64,000 nt of DNA from Gammaproteobacteria bacterium. GTDB lineage: Bacteria; Pseudomonadota; Gammaproteobacteria; Arenicellales; Arenicellaceae. Positions 33,018 through 43,370 of the stretch are shown here, in pieces. The notes under the pieces are model-generated. The model made no database searches and was not told where the DNA came from. It saw only the letters and a list, made by a program, of their open reading frames with translations. The DNA lies in assembly GCA_022447525.1 (NCBI GenBank), contig JAKVBA010000004.1, forward strand, positions 1 through 64,000, read 5' to 3'. A program made the translations under genes and the position numbers. The number at the start of each line of letters is the position of its first letter. Positions within the stretch are counted from its first letter, which is position 1.

Positions 33018-34661
33018 ATGAATAGACGTCAATTTTTACACACCGCGCTTTGTAGTTCTCTCGTTTACGGATTTGGTGGGATACCAGGAATAAGCAGAGA
33101 TTCTTTTGCGGCTTTTGAACCAGTTCAAGAAAAGTTACTGGTAAATCTATTCTTATCTGGCGGCCCAGATATCAGACACTTTATTGTTCCGGCGTACGAC
33201 AGTAACCCTGATAGCGTTGGAAATAAATACTGGAAACATCGATGGCGGGCTCATAATCTAAGCGAAGACCCTGCAACTTGGCAGCAGCGTTGGGAAACCG
33301 ACTTTTATCCTATTACGGTGGGTGGAGAGAACTGGAATAGCGGTTTAGCTAATATCGCACCGGATAATCGCAATAACGGCGTCACCTTTGGAATTTGGCG
33401 CCACGCTGGCTGGCTTATCGATATGTTTAGAGCCGGTAATGTCGCAATGGTCTGTAATGTTGCTGGTGGGCGCGATCGGGCACATGATTTGTCGAGTTTA
33501 AAGATGCACCAAGGTAACTTATTGTCCGGCATTAATGATGCGGATAGATCTGGTTGGGGAGGGCGCCTCGCTCGTTCAGCCAATGGTAACAGCATAGCGA
33601 TTACCAACTCTCCTCTTCCGTTCACCTTTGGGCCCGTTGGTACACCCGGCAACTACAACCCTGACGCGATAGATAACCAATTCTTAGTATCTGTGCAAAA
33701 CTCTCGAGAGATGGGGTTGAACGAAGCCAATCTGGATGATGATCAACTTTATAGACCTCAACACCGAATGGCACGCGCCTTAAAAAACTACTATCAAGGA
33801 TTACGGCAAGAAGAAATCGGAAACACCTATGAAAAATTTCGTGATCACGAACAAAAAGTGCGATTTTTTGGAGAGCTAATTAGAGATCGACTGTCAGATT
33901 TACCCGAGCCTGATTTGATCAGATTGCTCAGAACTACCCAAGATGAAAACAACCAAGATATTCTAATAAATGGGCAAATAGCAAACCCTGGCGGCGATGG
34001 TGAATCTCGCCGAATCTTGCACAGTGGATACAACTTTGGATCGCAGATTCGAAATCTATACGATGTACTAGCAGCTAACGATTTACTGAACGTAAGAACT
34101 GTATCAATGGAATACGGGGGGTGGGACAGTCACGGTGATCAAAGGCAAAATGAAGCAAATCCAGACATCAATGATCCAAATGTACAAAGAGGTATCGAGA
34201 ATGGATTTAAGGACATCTTTGGTGGTCAATTTGGAGAAAACCCCAATGATTCAAACGCCCTACACTCTGGTTTTTCATCGCTATGGGCAAGCTTGAACAC
34301 GGTAGATCGTCAAAAAATAGTGTTGACTATTTCTGGCGAATTTGGGCGTCAAATCCGTGACAATGGGGATGCAGGAACTGACCATGGGGTCGGCAATATC
34401 ATGTTCATTATAGGAGACGAGGTTAATGGCGGTATCTACGGAGAGCTTTTTCAAGACGCAGAAGTTGATAAATACGATAACCTAGCTTTACGCACTCCCG
34501 ATATAGAAGGCCTAACCGATTTAGACCCCTTATTTGCTCGAGTTTGCGATTGGGTACAACCATCCTCTGGAACTCAGGTATTCCCGCGGACAAACGGCAG
34601 TTACTCTGGCGTGACCCCGATCCAAGAGATATCAGGAATGTTCTCGAACCTTATGGTTTAG
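33018..34661 (+). CDS. DUF1501 family protein, probable Tat substrate
   Basis: MNRRQFLHTALCSS twin-arginine-like N-terminus; EYGGWDSHGDQ; TISGEFGRQIRDNGDAGTDHGVGNIMFIIGDEVNGGIYGE. Confidence 0.87.
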   Translation: MNRRQFLHTALCSSLVYGFGGIPGISRDSFAAFEPVQEKLLVNLFLSGGPDIRHFIVPAYDSNPDSVGNKYWKHRWRAHNLSEDPATWQQRWETDFYPITVGGENWNSGLANIAPDNRNNGVTFGIWRHAGWLIDMFRAGNVAMVCNVAGGRDRAHDLSSLKMHQGNLLSGINDADRSGWGGRLARSANGNSIAITNSPLPFTFGPVGTPGNYNPDAIDNQFLVSVQNSREMGLNEANLDDDQLYRPQHRMARALKNYYQGLRQEEIGNTYEKFRDHEQKVRFFGELIRDRLSDLPEPDLIRLLRTTQDENNQDILINGQIANPGGDGESRRILHSGYNFGSQIRNLYDVLAANDLLNVRTVSMEYGGWDSHGDQRQNEANPDINDPNVQRGIENGFKDIFGGQFGENPNDSNALHSGFSSLWASLNTVDRQKIVLTISGEFGRQIRDNGDAGTDHGVGNIMFIIGDEVNGGIYGELFQDAEVDKYDNLALRTPDIEGLTDLDPLFARVCDWVQPSSGTQVFPRTNGSYSGVTPIQEISGMFSNLMV

Positions 34662-34685
34662 TTTCTTAAGCTTGTTCTCAGTTAA

Positions 34686-36530
34686 ATGTTAAAGGTGGTA
34701 ATAAGATTTGTGGTTTGTCTGCTTTGCATCTTCATCGGTGTATTGGGTTCAGCGCAAGCACGAAATGAATATCTGGGTTGGTGGGCAGAGGTCTATACAA
34801 GTTCAAACGCTAATCAGAGTGCTTGTCAACTTTGTCACGAGCGCACTGGTGGCGGCAACGGCTGGAATAAGTATGGTTGGTCATTGCGTAGTGCGTTAAA
34901 CATGCAGAGTGCACCGGAGTCGATTTTAAAAGGCGCGCTTGATGACGTACAAAATGTAGACGACGGCAACGGTTCTAGCTATTTAATGCAAATAAACAAT
35001 GATGCACAACCTGGATGGTTTGTAGGGAATAACAATAGAATCCGCTCGGTGGGAATAGATGATAATGGGCAACCGATAGCTATAGAGAAGTTTATCGACG
35101 CTGGTGATGTACAACCCTGTGGTATTTTTATTGATCCACCGAATTCATCGGATGCCCAAGAAATTAAGAGGGTACAAACATGCTCAACTGTTAATCCAAT
35201 AGACTCAACTATCGACAAAGCTGGACCCAAAGTACGATTAGATGTTGTCGCTGGCGGGTTTACAGCGCCTTTATCGGCCGTATCGGCGCCCGGACAGAGC
35301 AATATTATATATGTTGTAGAACAAGGTGGCTTGATCTGGCGCGTCGATCTGCAAAACAATTCAAGAAGAGTTTTTTTAGACTTTTCAGGAGAGTTAGTCA
35401 CTAACTTTGGGCAGCTCTCTGGTGGCTACGATGAGCGCGGTTTGTTGGGTTTCGCTTTTCATCCTAACTTTGCCAATAACAACCTAATTTACACCTATAT
35501 ATCGACTAATTTTGATGCTAGTCAGATTGACTTCAGTACACTAGGCATAGGAGAAACTGCTGATCACATGAGTGAAGTTGCCGAATGGGTGGTGACCAAT
35601 CCGGCGGATGTGAGTAGTTCAGCGGGTAGTAAACGCAGGCTGTTGGCGGTGGCTCAACCGCAGTCTAATCATAACGGCGGTATGTTAGCTTTTGGACCCG
35701 AGGGATATCTGTACATCGCGTTAGGCGATGGAGGTGCAAGTAACGATGCCGGAGATGGGCATGGTGTGGAAGGTAACGCTAGAGACAATACCAATATACT
35801 TGGGTCAATATTGCGAATAGATATAGATCATGCCACGCCAGCTAATGGACGATACGCTGTGCCGGTAGACAACCCTTTTGTCGGTAGTCTAGGCGCAGAC
35901 GAGATATATGTTTATGGATTAAGGAACCCCTATCGCTTTAGTATAGAAGGCACCGGTGCGCAAGCCAGATTGTATATTGGGGATGTTGGTCAGGACGCGA
36001 TTGAAGAGCTAAATCGAATACCACTTGACCAAGGCGGAGCTAATTTTGGTTGGAATTATAAAGAGGGTAGCTTTTTCTTTTCTGTTATTGGCGGTTCAAG
36101 CTTCGTCAGTCCAACACCACCATCCGGTGTTGTTATTCCTGCATTAATAGATCCAGTTACTGAATATGATCATAATGAGGGGATCTCAATAATAGCTGGC
36201 TATAATTATGATGGTAATGATATTCCTGAGCTCTCGGGCAGCTATATTTTTGGCGATTGGGGTCGTAGTTTTGTAAATCCTGATGGCCGTTTGTTTTTTC
36301 TCGACCCAAGCGACCAAATAAGAGAATTGGATTTAGTTAATCCGCTGAATATTCATGTCACCGGTTTTGGTCGCGACTCGCAAGGAGAAGTTTACGTGGT
36401 GGGATCGACCGGTTTTAGCGTCAACTCTCAAGGTCAAGGATCTTTATTGAAGCTAGCACCGGTAACGGATGATGAAATATGCACGCCCATCAGAGCAAAA
36501 AATGGAAAGGTTGCTCTAATTTGTCTATGA
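34686..36530 (+). CDS. PQQ-dependent-type sugar (Asd/GDH-like) dehydrogenase with N-terminal CxxCH motif
   Basis: Signal peptide; SACQLCHERTGGGNGWNKYG; SNIIYVVEQGGLIWRVDLQ...ERGLLGFAFHPNF; NHNGGMLAFGPEGYLYIALGDGG; YVYGLRNPYRFSIE; YIGDVGQDAIEELNR. Confidence 0.88.
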   Translation: MLKVVIRFVVCLLCIFIGVLGSAQARNEYLGWWAEVYTSSNANQSACQLCHERTGGGNGWNKYGWSLRSALNMQSAPESILKGALDDVQNVDDGNGSSYLMQINNDAQPGWFVGNNNRIRSVGIDDNGQPIAIEKFIDAGDVQPCGIFIDPPNSSDAQEIKRVQTCSTVNPIDSTIDKAGPKVRLDVVAGGFTAPLSAVSAPGQSNIIYVVEQGGLIWRVDLQNNSRRVFLDFSGELVTNFGQLSGGYDERGLLGFAFHPNFANNNLIYTYISTNFDASQIDFSTLGIGETADHMSEVAEWVVTNPADVSSSAGSKRRLLAVAQPQSNHNGGMLAFGPEGYLYIALGDGGASNDAGDGHGVEGNARDNTNILGSILRIDIDHATPANGRYAVPVDNPFVGSLGADEIYVYGLRNPYRFSIEGTGAQARLYIGDVGQDAIEELNRIPLDQGGANFGWNYKEGSFFFSVIGGSSFVSPTPPSGVVIPALIDPVTEYDHNEGISIIAGYNYDGNDIPELSGSYIFGDWGRSFVNPDGRLFFLDPSDQIRELDLVNPLNIHVTGFGRDSQGEVYVVGSTGFSVNSQGQGSLLKLAPVTDDEICTPIRAKNGKVALICL

Positions 36531-36604
36531 ATTGATAAAGGTTTCTTAGTCGAAAGCTTCGAGATAAACTACCAATAAGTAAATTTTTCAATAGGCACAT
36601 TTTC

Positions 36605-37345
36605 ATGTCAAAGATTGCTTTGATAACCGGAGCTTCGGTGGGTATTGGGGCAGCAACCGCTAGGGCGCTTGATTGTTTAGGTTATTCCCTCGTTCTAATG
36701 GCGAGACGCAGGGATAAGCTTGAAAACTTAGCTCAAGACTTAAGCAGCACACCCATTATTATCGAATGTGATGTAACTGATCAGCAGCAGTTATTAAGCA
36801 AATTGAACGAAATACCCGTGGTTGATGTGTTAGTGAATAATGCCGGCTTAGCATTAGGTCTGGAATCAGCAGACAAGACCAATTGGGATCATTGGGATAC
36901 CATGATTCAAACCAACTGTACCGCCTTAGCGTTTCTTACTCGGCAGCTGTTGCCGGGAATGGTGGAACGGAACCAAGGCCATATCATCAATATGGGCTCG
37001 ATAGCAGGCACATATGCATACAAAGGCGGTAATTGTTATGGTGCCACCAAGGCGTTTGTAGAGCAGTTCTCAATGGGTTTGAGATCCGACTTATTGGGGA
37101 CTGCGATCAAAGTAACAAACCTCGAGCCCGGGTTGATTGGTGGAACTGAATTTTCAAACGTAAGATTTGAAGGGGACGATGCCAAGGCAGACGCAACTTA
37201 CCAAAACTGTCAACCTATGACGGCAGAGGATATAGCCAACACCGTGGCTTGGTTGGTAGAGCAACCCCCTCATCTGAACATTAATAGAATAGAAATGATG
37301 CCGGTATGTCAGGCACCAGCCGGGTTAGCGGTCGATAAAGGCTAG
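36605..37345 (+). CDS. SDR family NAD(P)-dependent oxidoreductase (YdfG-like)
   Basis: ALITGASVGIGAATARAL; VLVNNAGLALG; YGATKAFVEQFSMGLRSDL. Confidence 0.92.
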   Translation: MSKIALITGASVGIGAATARALDCLGYSLVLMARRRDKLENLAQDLSSTPIIIECDVTDQQQLLSKLNEIPVVDVLVNNAGLALGLESADKTNWDHWDTMIQTNCTALAFLTRQLLPGMVERNQGHIINMGSIAGTYAYKGGNCYGATKAFVEQFSMGLRSDLLGTAIKVTNLEPGLIGGTEFSNVRFEGDDAKADATYQNCQPMTAEDIANTVAWLVEQPPHLNINRIEMMPVCQAPAGLAVDKG

Positions 37346-37381
37346 ACAGCACTATATTTTATTGATTTACAGGCAAGCTGA

Positions 37382-37702
37382 TTAATCAAGCAATTCAATG
37401 CGCGAGATAACCGCTAAGTCAACAATTTTGCGGCTGCCCGATTCAGCACACAGGATGGTAACAAATCGTCCATCTCTAATTACGCTGGTCACGGTGCCAG
37501 AAGTGATTCGAACAACGTCTTTTATCTGTGAGAAAGTGTAGGCGTTACCTACTTTTATATCTGAAGAGTCAACTACCATAAATTTATTTCGCGTGTGTAT
37601 TCCATCTAATTTTCTTTGTTTGATTTTACTACTAGGTAAACTAGATACACGGGTAAAGCAAACACGAAGAAAATAATAGCGATCTTCAATAGTGTAGTCC
37701 AA
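37382..37702 (-). CDS. Hypothetical protein
   Basis: 106 aa ORF between same-strand genes; start uncertain. Confidence 0.4.
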   Translation of the reverse strand: MDYTIEDRYYFLRVCFTRVSSLPSSKIKQRKLDGIHTRNKFMVVDSSDIKVGNAYTFSQIKDVVRITSGTVTSVIRDGRFVTILCAESGSRKIVDLAVISRIELLD

Positions 37703-37727
37703 TCCATTTTGTTATTAGGGGAAATAT

Positions 37728-38027
37728 TTAAAGTGCGACTGTGTTTATGCTAAAGCCCTTTTCAGCCATGAATTTCTTAAATTTGAAGTATATTTCGAAA
37801 GCCGTGATTTCTCCGTCATCTTCAACTAGAAAAAATGGTGCACGTTCGATGGAGTGTTCTTTGGCTAGACGCATCCCTTCCGAGTCAGGATTACGCTCAT
37901 CAGCGATAGCGATATGATTAATATGTTCGATTAAGCCCTCGCTGGTCAAGCGATCAGACACTTCAGCGCACTTTTTACACATTTCGCCGTTAGCGAGTAT
38001 CTTTTTCACAAAAGTAATATGAATCAT
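37728..38027 (-). CDS. Hypothetical small protein, possibly thioredoxin/glutaredoxin fold
   Basis: MIHITFVKKILANGEMCKKCAEVSDRL...ERAPFFLVEDDGEITAFEIYFKF; CxxC near the N-terminus and a cis-Pro-like APFF. Confidence 0.6.
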   Translation of the reverse strand: MIHITFVKKILANGEMCKKCAEVSDRLTSEGLIEHINHIAIADERNPDSEGMRLAKEHSIERAPFFLVEDDGEITAFEIYFKFKKFMAEKGFSINTVAL

Positions 38028-38041
38028 ATTGAGATCAACTG

Positions 38042-38650
38042 TCAGTGGATGGCACGTCGGCGAGAAAAAATGTTTTTAGCGCCATCAGCTGAGGGCTGGT
38101 AAACCTCACTAAACTCACCAAACGCCCTCAATGCTGTTTGCAAGTCTTCTGTGTCGGGCAGCTCAAAGGCATTGCAGCCAACGCGGGTTAAAAAACCTAA
38201 TTGATCGAACTTCACATCGCCTATGGCTCTGATTTGGCCTTTGAAACCCAAACGAGTGCGTAGTTTGTAGGCGTGAGAGTACGCTTGTCCATCAACATGA
38301 TTCACAAACGGCAATACAATTATGTCGATATCGCTTAAGGTCTCAGCAATATCTTCAGGGTGCTCATCAACACCTATTTGAACCGCGATTAAGCCTTCAC
38401 GAGATTTGATGGCGTCGATTTCTTCTAACCAAAGATTCAATGGCACGCTTACTTGTGTGGCGGGTAGATCGGTGACTTTTAGCTCTTCTGTCTCTGCTAT
38501 GTGCACTATGAAGTTATCAACGATTTTTTGGTCAACAATAGCTTTGGCCGAGGCCATATTTTGTTGGATTCGGGAAGGAGTCGCTTTGGGTCGACTTTTC
38601 TTGCTGCGATCCGCTACATTTTTTGGGGAGAGATTCTTTTCAACAGACAT
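38042..38650 (-). CDS. DUF934 protein associated with sulfite reductase
   Basis: Overlaps the cysI-like stop codon; VSVPLNLWLEEIDAI...; LPFVNHVDGQAYSHAYKLRTRLGFKGQIRAIGDVKFDQLGFLTRVGCNAFEL. Confidence 0.92.
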   Translation of the reverse strand: MSVEKNLSPKNVADRSKKSRPKATPSRIQQNMASAKAIVDQKIVDNFIVHIAETEELKVTDLPATQVSVPLNLWLEEIDAIKSREGLIAVQIGVDEHPEDIAETLSDIDIIVLPFVNHVDGQAYSHAYKLRTRLGFKGQIRAIGDVKFDQLGFLTRVGCNAFELPDTEDLQTALRAFGEFSEVYQPSADGAKNIFSRRRAIH

Positions 38651-40308
38651 TAGTTGACCTCCGCGTAAACACGCTCTTTAAACGGTTCTACACCAACGCG
38701 TCGGAAAGTGTCCAGCAAACGCTCATCATCCTCTCGTTGCTCACGGTATACATGAAGAATATCTGAAACCGCATCACCAACTTTGTCTTTGGCGATAGCT
38801 GGTCCTAGGCGGGTACCCAGTTCGGCCTTGTTGCTGGCGTCGCCCCCAACGGTCAGTTGGTACCACTCGACGCCTTTTTTGTCTACGCCGAGCACGCCAA
38901 TATGACCGACATGATGATGACCACAGGCGTTCATGCAACCAGACATCTTTAGCTTTACTTCACCGATATCATATAGCTCATTAAAGTCAGTAAACTTTTC
39001 GTTGATCTGCTTGGCAATAGAAATAGAACTAGCGTTCGCTAATGAGCAGAAGTCCAGACCTGGACAGCAAATCATATCGTTTACCGAACCAATGTTTGCT
39101 GTGGCTAGGCGTTGAGCATCGAGTGCCCTCCAAACCTCGAGCAGGTCTTGCTCTCGTACGTCGGCCAGCACCAAGTTCTGCTCATGAGTAGAGCGAATTT
39201 CACCAAAAGAATACATGTCAGCAATATCTGCAACCGCGTCCATCTGCTCGCTAGTAATATCGCCGGGTGCTACTGCATGTTCCTTTAACGAGATATTAAC
39301 GATGCGGTACCCAGTTTGACGATGCTCTACGGTGTTATTGTTGTACCAATCTTTGAAACGGCTGTCTAAGCTTAGCCATTTCTCTATGCGTGAATCGCCT
39401 TCTTGTAATTCTTCGTAATCGGGGAGCGGAAAAAATTCTGCCATGGTGTCAAAATCGACATCGTCAAGCTTCAAATCACCGTCCTTTTGGAACTGCCATT
39501 CGGCTTCCACTTCGTCGCGAAAAGCATCGATGCCCATCGCGTTAACCAAAATCTTGATCCTTGCTTTGTATTTATTGTCTCGTCGCCCGTGTAGGTTATA
39601 TACACGAAGAATTGCATCGCAGTAGGACAGAATGTCGTCACGAGGTAAAAACTCCTTGATAATTTTGCCAATTACCGGTGTGCGACCTAATCCGCCGCCG
39701 ACGTAAACTCGAAAACCAATCTCCTTAGCTTCATTATGAACGACTTCTAGGCCAATATCGTGAAACTGAACCGCAGCGCGATCTTCTGTAGCGCCAGTCA
39801 CCGCGATCTTAAATTTTCGTGGTAACCAATAAAATTCAGGGTGCAAGGTAGACCATTGGCGGATAATCTCGCAATAAGGTCGAGGGTCGATAATCTCATC
39901 GCTCGCAACGCCAGCATACTGATCTGAGGAAATGTTACGGATACAGTTACCACTGGTTTGGATAGCGTGCATTTCTACGTCAGCCAATTCGTCTAGGATA
40001 TCCGGAACATCAGCTAGTTCAGGCCAGTTGTATTGAATGTTCTGTCGCGTGGTGAAATGGCCATAGCCTTTGTCGTACTTGCGAGCAATACGCGCCAACG
40101 TCCTCATTTGTGTTGAATTAATCAGTCCGTAAGGGATTGAGACACGCAACATGTGCGCATGGATTTGCATGTATAAGCCATTGCGCAGCCTCAAAGGTTG
40201 CAGATCCGCAGCAGTAAGTTCACCTTTCAAGTGACGATTTACTTGGTCGCGAAATTGCGCGACGCGCTCTTTAACAATGGTTTTATCAACCGAGTCATAC
40301 TTATACAT
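38650..40308 (-). CDS. cysI: Nitrite/sulfite reductase (hemoprotein subunit)
   Basis: YGHFTTRQNIQYNWPEL; TSGNCIRNISSDQYAG; siroheme/4Fe-4S motif CCPGLDFCSLA and KMSGCMNACGHHHVGHIG. Confidence 0.95.
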   Translation of the reverse strand: MYKYDSVDKTIVKERVAQFRDQVNRHLKGELTAADLQPLRLRNGLYMQIHAHMLRVSIPYGLINSTQMRTLARIARKYDKGYGHFTTRQNIQYNWPELADVPDILDELADVEMHAIQTSGNCIRNISSDQYAGVASDEIIDPRPYCEIIRQWSTLHPEFYWLPRKFKIAVTGATEDRAAVQFHDIGLEVVHNEAKEIGFRVYVGGGLGRTPVIGKIIKEFLPRDDILSYCDAILRVYNLHGRRDNKYKARIKILVNAMGIDAFRDEVEAEWQFQKDGDLKLDDVDFDTMAEFFPLPDYEELQEGDSRIEKWLSLDSRFKDWYNNNTVEHRQTGYRIVNISLKEHAVAPGDITSEQMDAVADIADMYSFGEIRSTHEQNLVLADVREQDLLEVWRALDAQRLATANIGSVNDMICCPGLDFCSLANASSISIAKQINEKFTDFNELYDIGEVKLKMSGCMNACGHHHVGHIGVLGVDKKGVEWYQLTVGGDASNKAELGTRLGPAIAKDKVGDAVSDILHVYREQREDDERLLDTFRRVGVEPFKERVYAEVN

Positions 40309-40544
40309 GTCTATTTTATCTATGCATAGTTTGTTATATGGGAAGCATCCCTATGTTTGTCGGGACTATACCGCTCGCTGCTTATAAAACGAAGTAATAA
40401 CGGCTTATATGGTTATAAGTCAATGTGTCTTGCTTAGTAATTGTAATAATGAATGTTTATTTAAAGGTATGGGATTGTCACGGAAGTTGAAATTGATCTG
40501 CTCTATAGTAAGCCGGATTACATCGTGACTTCATACACCTAAAA

Positions 40545-41627
40545 TTGGGCTTAATCAGAATGACCGCAGCAAATAATGCCCCCTTAACAAAACCATACCT
40601 ACCCTATCCCTTTGAAAAGGGTTGGGCACCCGAACCCGGCAAACCTTTTGAGGTCTCAGCAGGCGTGTTTTGGTTGCGTATGCCGCTGCCAGGGTCCCTA
40701 AATCATATTAACCTATGGTTGTTAAAAGACAATGAGGAATGGGTGATTGTCGATACGGGTATAGATGCAGAATCCTGTAAAGCAGTATGGGAGCAGGTGT
40801 TCGAGACATTCTGCTTGCCAAGTCAAGTTAACAGGATCTACATCACTCATTTTCATATGGATCATATCGGTTTAGCCTCTTGGCTAGCACTAAAATGCCA
40901 TGCTCGCATTTATATGACGCGCGGAGAGTTCGCTCGCTATCATGGAATCGTGATACGAGATGAGGAAAAAAATACTGAGACAGTAAGATCCTATTATCAC
41001 TCACTGGGCTTCGATCAAGATACTTGCAACGCCACAGTCAAGTTTTTCAAGGCGGACAACAAACCTAAAGAAGCTCGAGTGCAGCCTGAGCAGGTGAGCT
41101 ACATAAAGGAGGGAGACCGCTTTACTACTGGTGGCAATCAGTGGGAAGTGATTGGCGGCAATGGTCATTCGCCCGAACATGCATGCTTTTATAACGAAGA
41201 AGATCAAATAATGATTTCCGGTGATCAATCACTGCCTCGTATTTCTTCGAATGTCAGTATTTATCCTGGAAATAATGATAAAAATCCGCTTGGGGATTGG
41301 ATCTCATCATGCGAAAAGCTGCGAGATCGAATACCGCAACAGGTCACTATTTTGCCAGCCCATCAGGAACCATTTAGAAACAACCCGGCACGCATGCAAT
41401 ACATCATTGATGAACATCAGATTCAATTAGATGTTTTGCGCACCGCCTTGGTTGATGCACAAAATGTCACCAGCGCCAGAAGGCATCTCTTTGACAGAAA
41501 ACTTGATCCAGTGCAAAAAGTGTTAGCCACAGGAGAAACCATGGCACACTTGCGTTATTTGACAGAGTCTGGAGAAGTTAAAGAATGGTTAGATGATGAC
41601 GGCATTATCTGGTTTCAAACCACTTAG
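40545..41627 (+). CDS. MBL-fold metallo-hydrolase
   Basis: VIVDTGIDAESCKAV; ITHFHMDHIGLASWLA; GNGHSPEHACFY; ISGDQSLPRIS. Start possibly MTAANNAP at 40560. Confidence 0.9.
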   Translation: MGLIRMTAANNAPLTKPYLPYPFEKGWAPEPGKPFEVSAGVFWLRMPLPGSLNHINLWLLKDNEEWVIVDTGIDAESCKAVWEQVFETFCLPSQVNRIYITHFHMDHIGLASWLALKCHARIYMTRGEFARYHGIVIRDEEKNTETVRSYYHSLGFDQDTCNATVKFFKADNKPKEARVQPEQVSYIKEGDRFTTGGNQWEVIGGNGHSPEHACFYNEEDQIMISGDQSLPRISSNVSIYPGNNDKNPLGDWISSCEKLRDRIPQQVTILPAHQEPFRNNPARMQYIIDEHQIQLDVLRTALVDAQNVTSARRHLFDRKLDPVQKVLATGETMAHLRYLTESGEVKEWLDDDGIIWFQTT

Positions 41628-41847
41628 CCTGTCACTTAACGCCGAAAAAATAAACGACTAACTACTGCTTTGCTAAACCATCATTATCGAGATCCCGTTT
41701 GCGCTTACGCGTGCTTAGCCAGTGTTGTCACTGGATGATTAAGTCGTTGATTGTCTGCTGTGATATTCGTTTTTGCTCAAGGCTGCCACAAGTTTTGAAA
41801 GCCAATTTACACCCTTTGTTTTTTTTAGTGGCTTTAAAAATGGCCTG

Positions 41848-43086
41848 CTATTGTCTTTCTCTGAAAAAATCTTCTGGGTCTATTTGGTAATAGTCACTTC
41901 GGTGTCTTACATTAATATCCCTGTCTCTCCCTATCACCTTGTTTGAGACTCCGTTGAGTTTGGCGTTATAACGACCGCGTTGTTCAGCAGTACGCGAGAG
42001 TTCGAAGGCTTTTTTCATGTCTTTTAGAGCCAATTTGTAATTCCTCTCCATTAAGCGCACGCGACTCCTAAGTTCGAAAAATCTGGGGTCTTTATCATAA
42101 AGTCTTATCGCTCGATTCAAGTACTGTCTGGATTTAGCGTAATCCTCCTTAGTAAACTCCGATTGGGCATTATTAAAGTGATAATATGGATTCCGCAATC
42201 TAGCTTGACGCGCTCTTTTTGATAAACGAGATGCTAAATTCAACCTGCCTTGGCTTCGATACAGTAGTTCCAGACCTTTGGTAGCAGTTCTATTGTAGTG
42301 ATCTAATTCAAGAGCGGCAATAAAGTAGTGTTCCGCTGCTAGGGTATTACCGGATCTTTTGCTTATGGTTGCTAAGTTGGCCCAAAGATTTGGATTCTTT
42401 GGATCTAGTGATGCGGCCATTTTGGCGTGATCCAAAGACTTAGTAAGATCATTTTGATCTAGATAGTCTATCGCCAAATTGCTTTTTAGCATCGCGATGG
42501 CAGCGTACTCAGAGATAGGCTGTTGGGGTAGGGTTGGGTCGTATTCAGACGCTGCCAAATCAAATACTTTGTGCTGACCTTGGGAGCGATAAACCGCATT
42601 TACATGTTGATAAAATAATACTGTGTTATTTTCCGTCATACCCCAAGTGCTGGGGATTGTTACACTATTGTATTGAAAATCTAACCCCAACTCTTTCGCT
42701 ATTCTTATTATAAGGATGGTGTAACTAAGACAGTTCGCACGCCTTTTTTCAATGACCTCCTGAGGCGTTAAGTTGGCGGAGATATCATATTCTATACCCA
42801 GACCTATTGACTTATCTGCGACCCAGTAACCCAACAGGTCGGTCACGTAATTTTCATCCTCTTTACCGAAGAAATCTATAATCAATTCTCTCGTGTTTGA
42901 GTCTAGCTTGGTGATTTCACTCAACAGATTTGGTCGCTTTTTCAATTCTTGATGACTAAAATCCACCACCTCTTTCACCAATTGGGAGTGAAAAATATTT
43001 TTTGAATCTATCGCTTTGGGACCGGTGCTTGTGCACGAACTGAGAAAAAACAAAGCCATAGTTGTTAAAAGCAACGTTACTCTCAT
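41848..43086 (-). CDS. Lipoprotein with transglutaminase-like region and TPR repeats
   Basis: Lipobox FFLSSCTS; RRANCLSYTILIIRIAKELGLDF; repeated TPR-like helices (AAEHYFIAALELDHYN, SRQYLNRAIRLYDKDP). Confidence 0.78.
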   Translation of the reverse strand: MRVTLLLTTMALFFLSSCTSTGPKAIDSKNIFHSQLVKEVVDFSHQELKKRPNLLSEITKLDSNTRELIIDFFGKEDENYVTDLLGYWVADKSIGLGIEYDISANLTPQEVIEKRRANCLSYTILIIRIAKELGLDFQYNSVTIPSTWGMTENNTVLFYQHVNAVYRSQGQHKVFDLAASEYDPTLPQQPISEYAAIAMLKSNLAIDYLDQNDLTKSLDHAKMAASLDPKNPNLWANLATISKRSGNTLAAEHYFIAALELDHYNRTATKGLELLYRSQGRLNLASRLSKRARQARLRNPYYHFNNAQSEFTKEDYAKSRQYLNRAIRLYDKDPRFFELRSRVRLMERNYKLALKDMKKAFELSRTAEQRGRYNAKLNGVSNKVIGRDRDINVRHRSDYYQIDPEDFFRERQ

Positions 43087-43370
43087 TTTAGCTCCAATAT
43101 CACAGTTGGTACGCCTCCATTAAAGCAGATAGCGAGACAGTTATCTATTTGTGAGTAGACAAAGCGAGGCGATTTGACCACGGTGAGTCAAGATCTGCTG
43201 TTGTTTCAACCTAGAGGCGCGAGAACGGTCAATACCAACAAGCTGTGTTGTGAATAAGCGATTCAATGAACGAAGACTGTAAAATAATCAAAAAAACTTT
43301 TGATACAGCTAACTTATGTCCTTAAACGCTGGAAATTAACCATTGATGCCTTTATACTGCCGCGACATTT

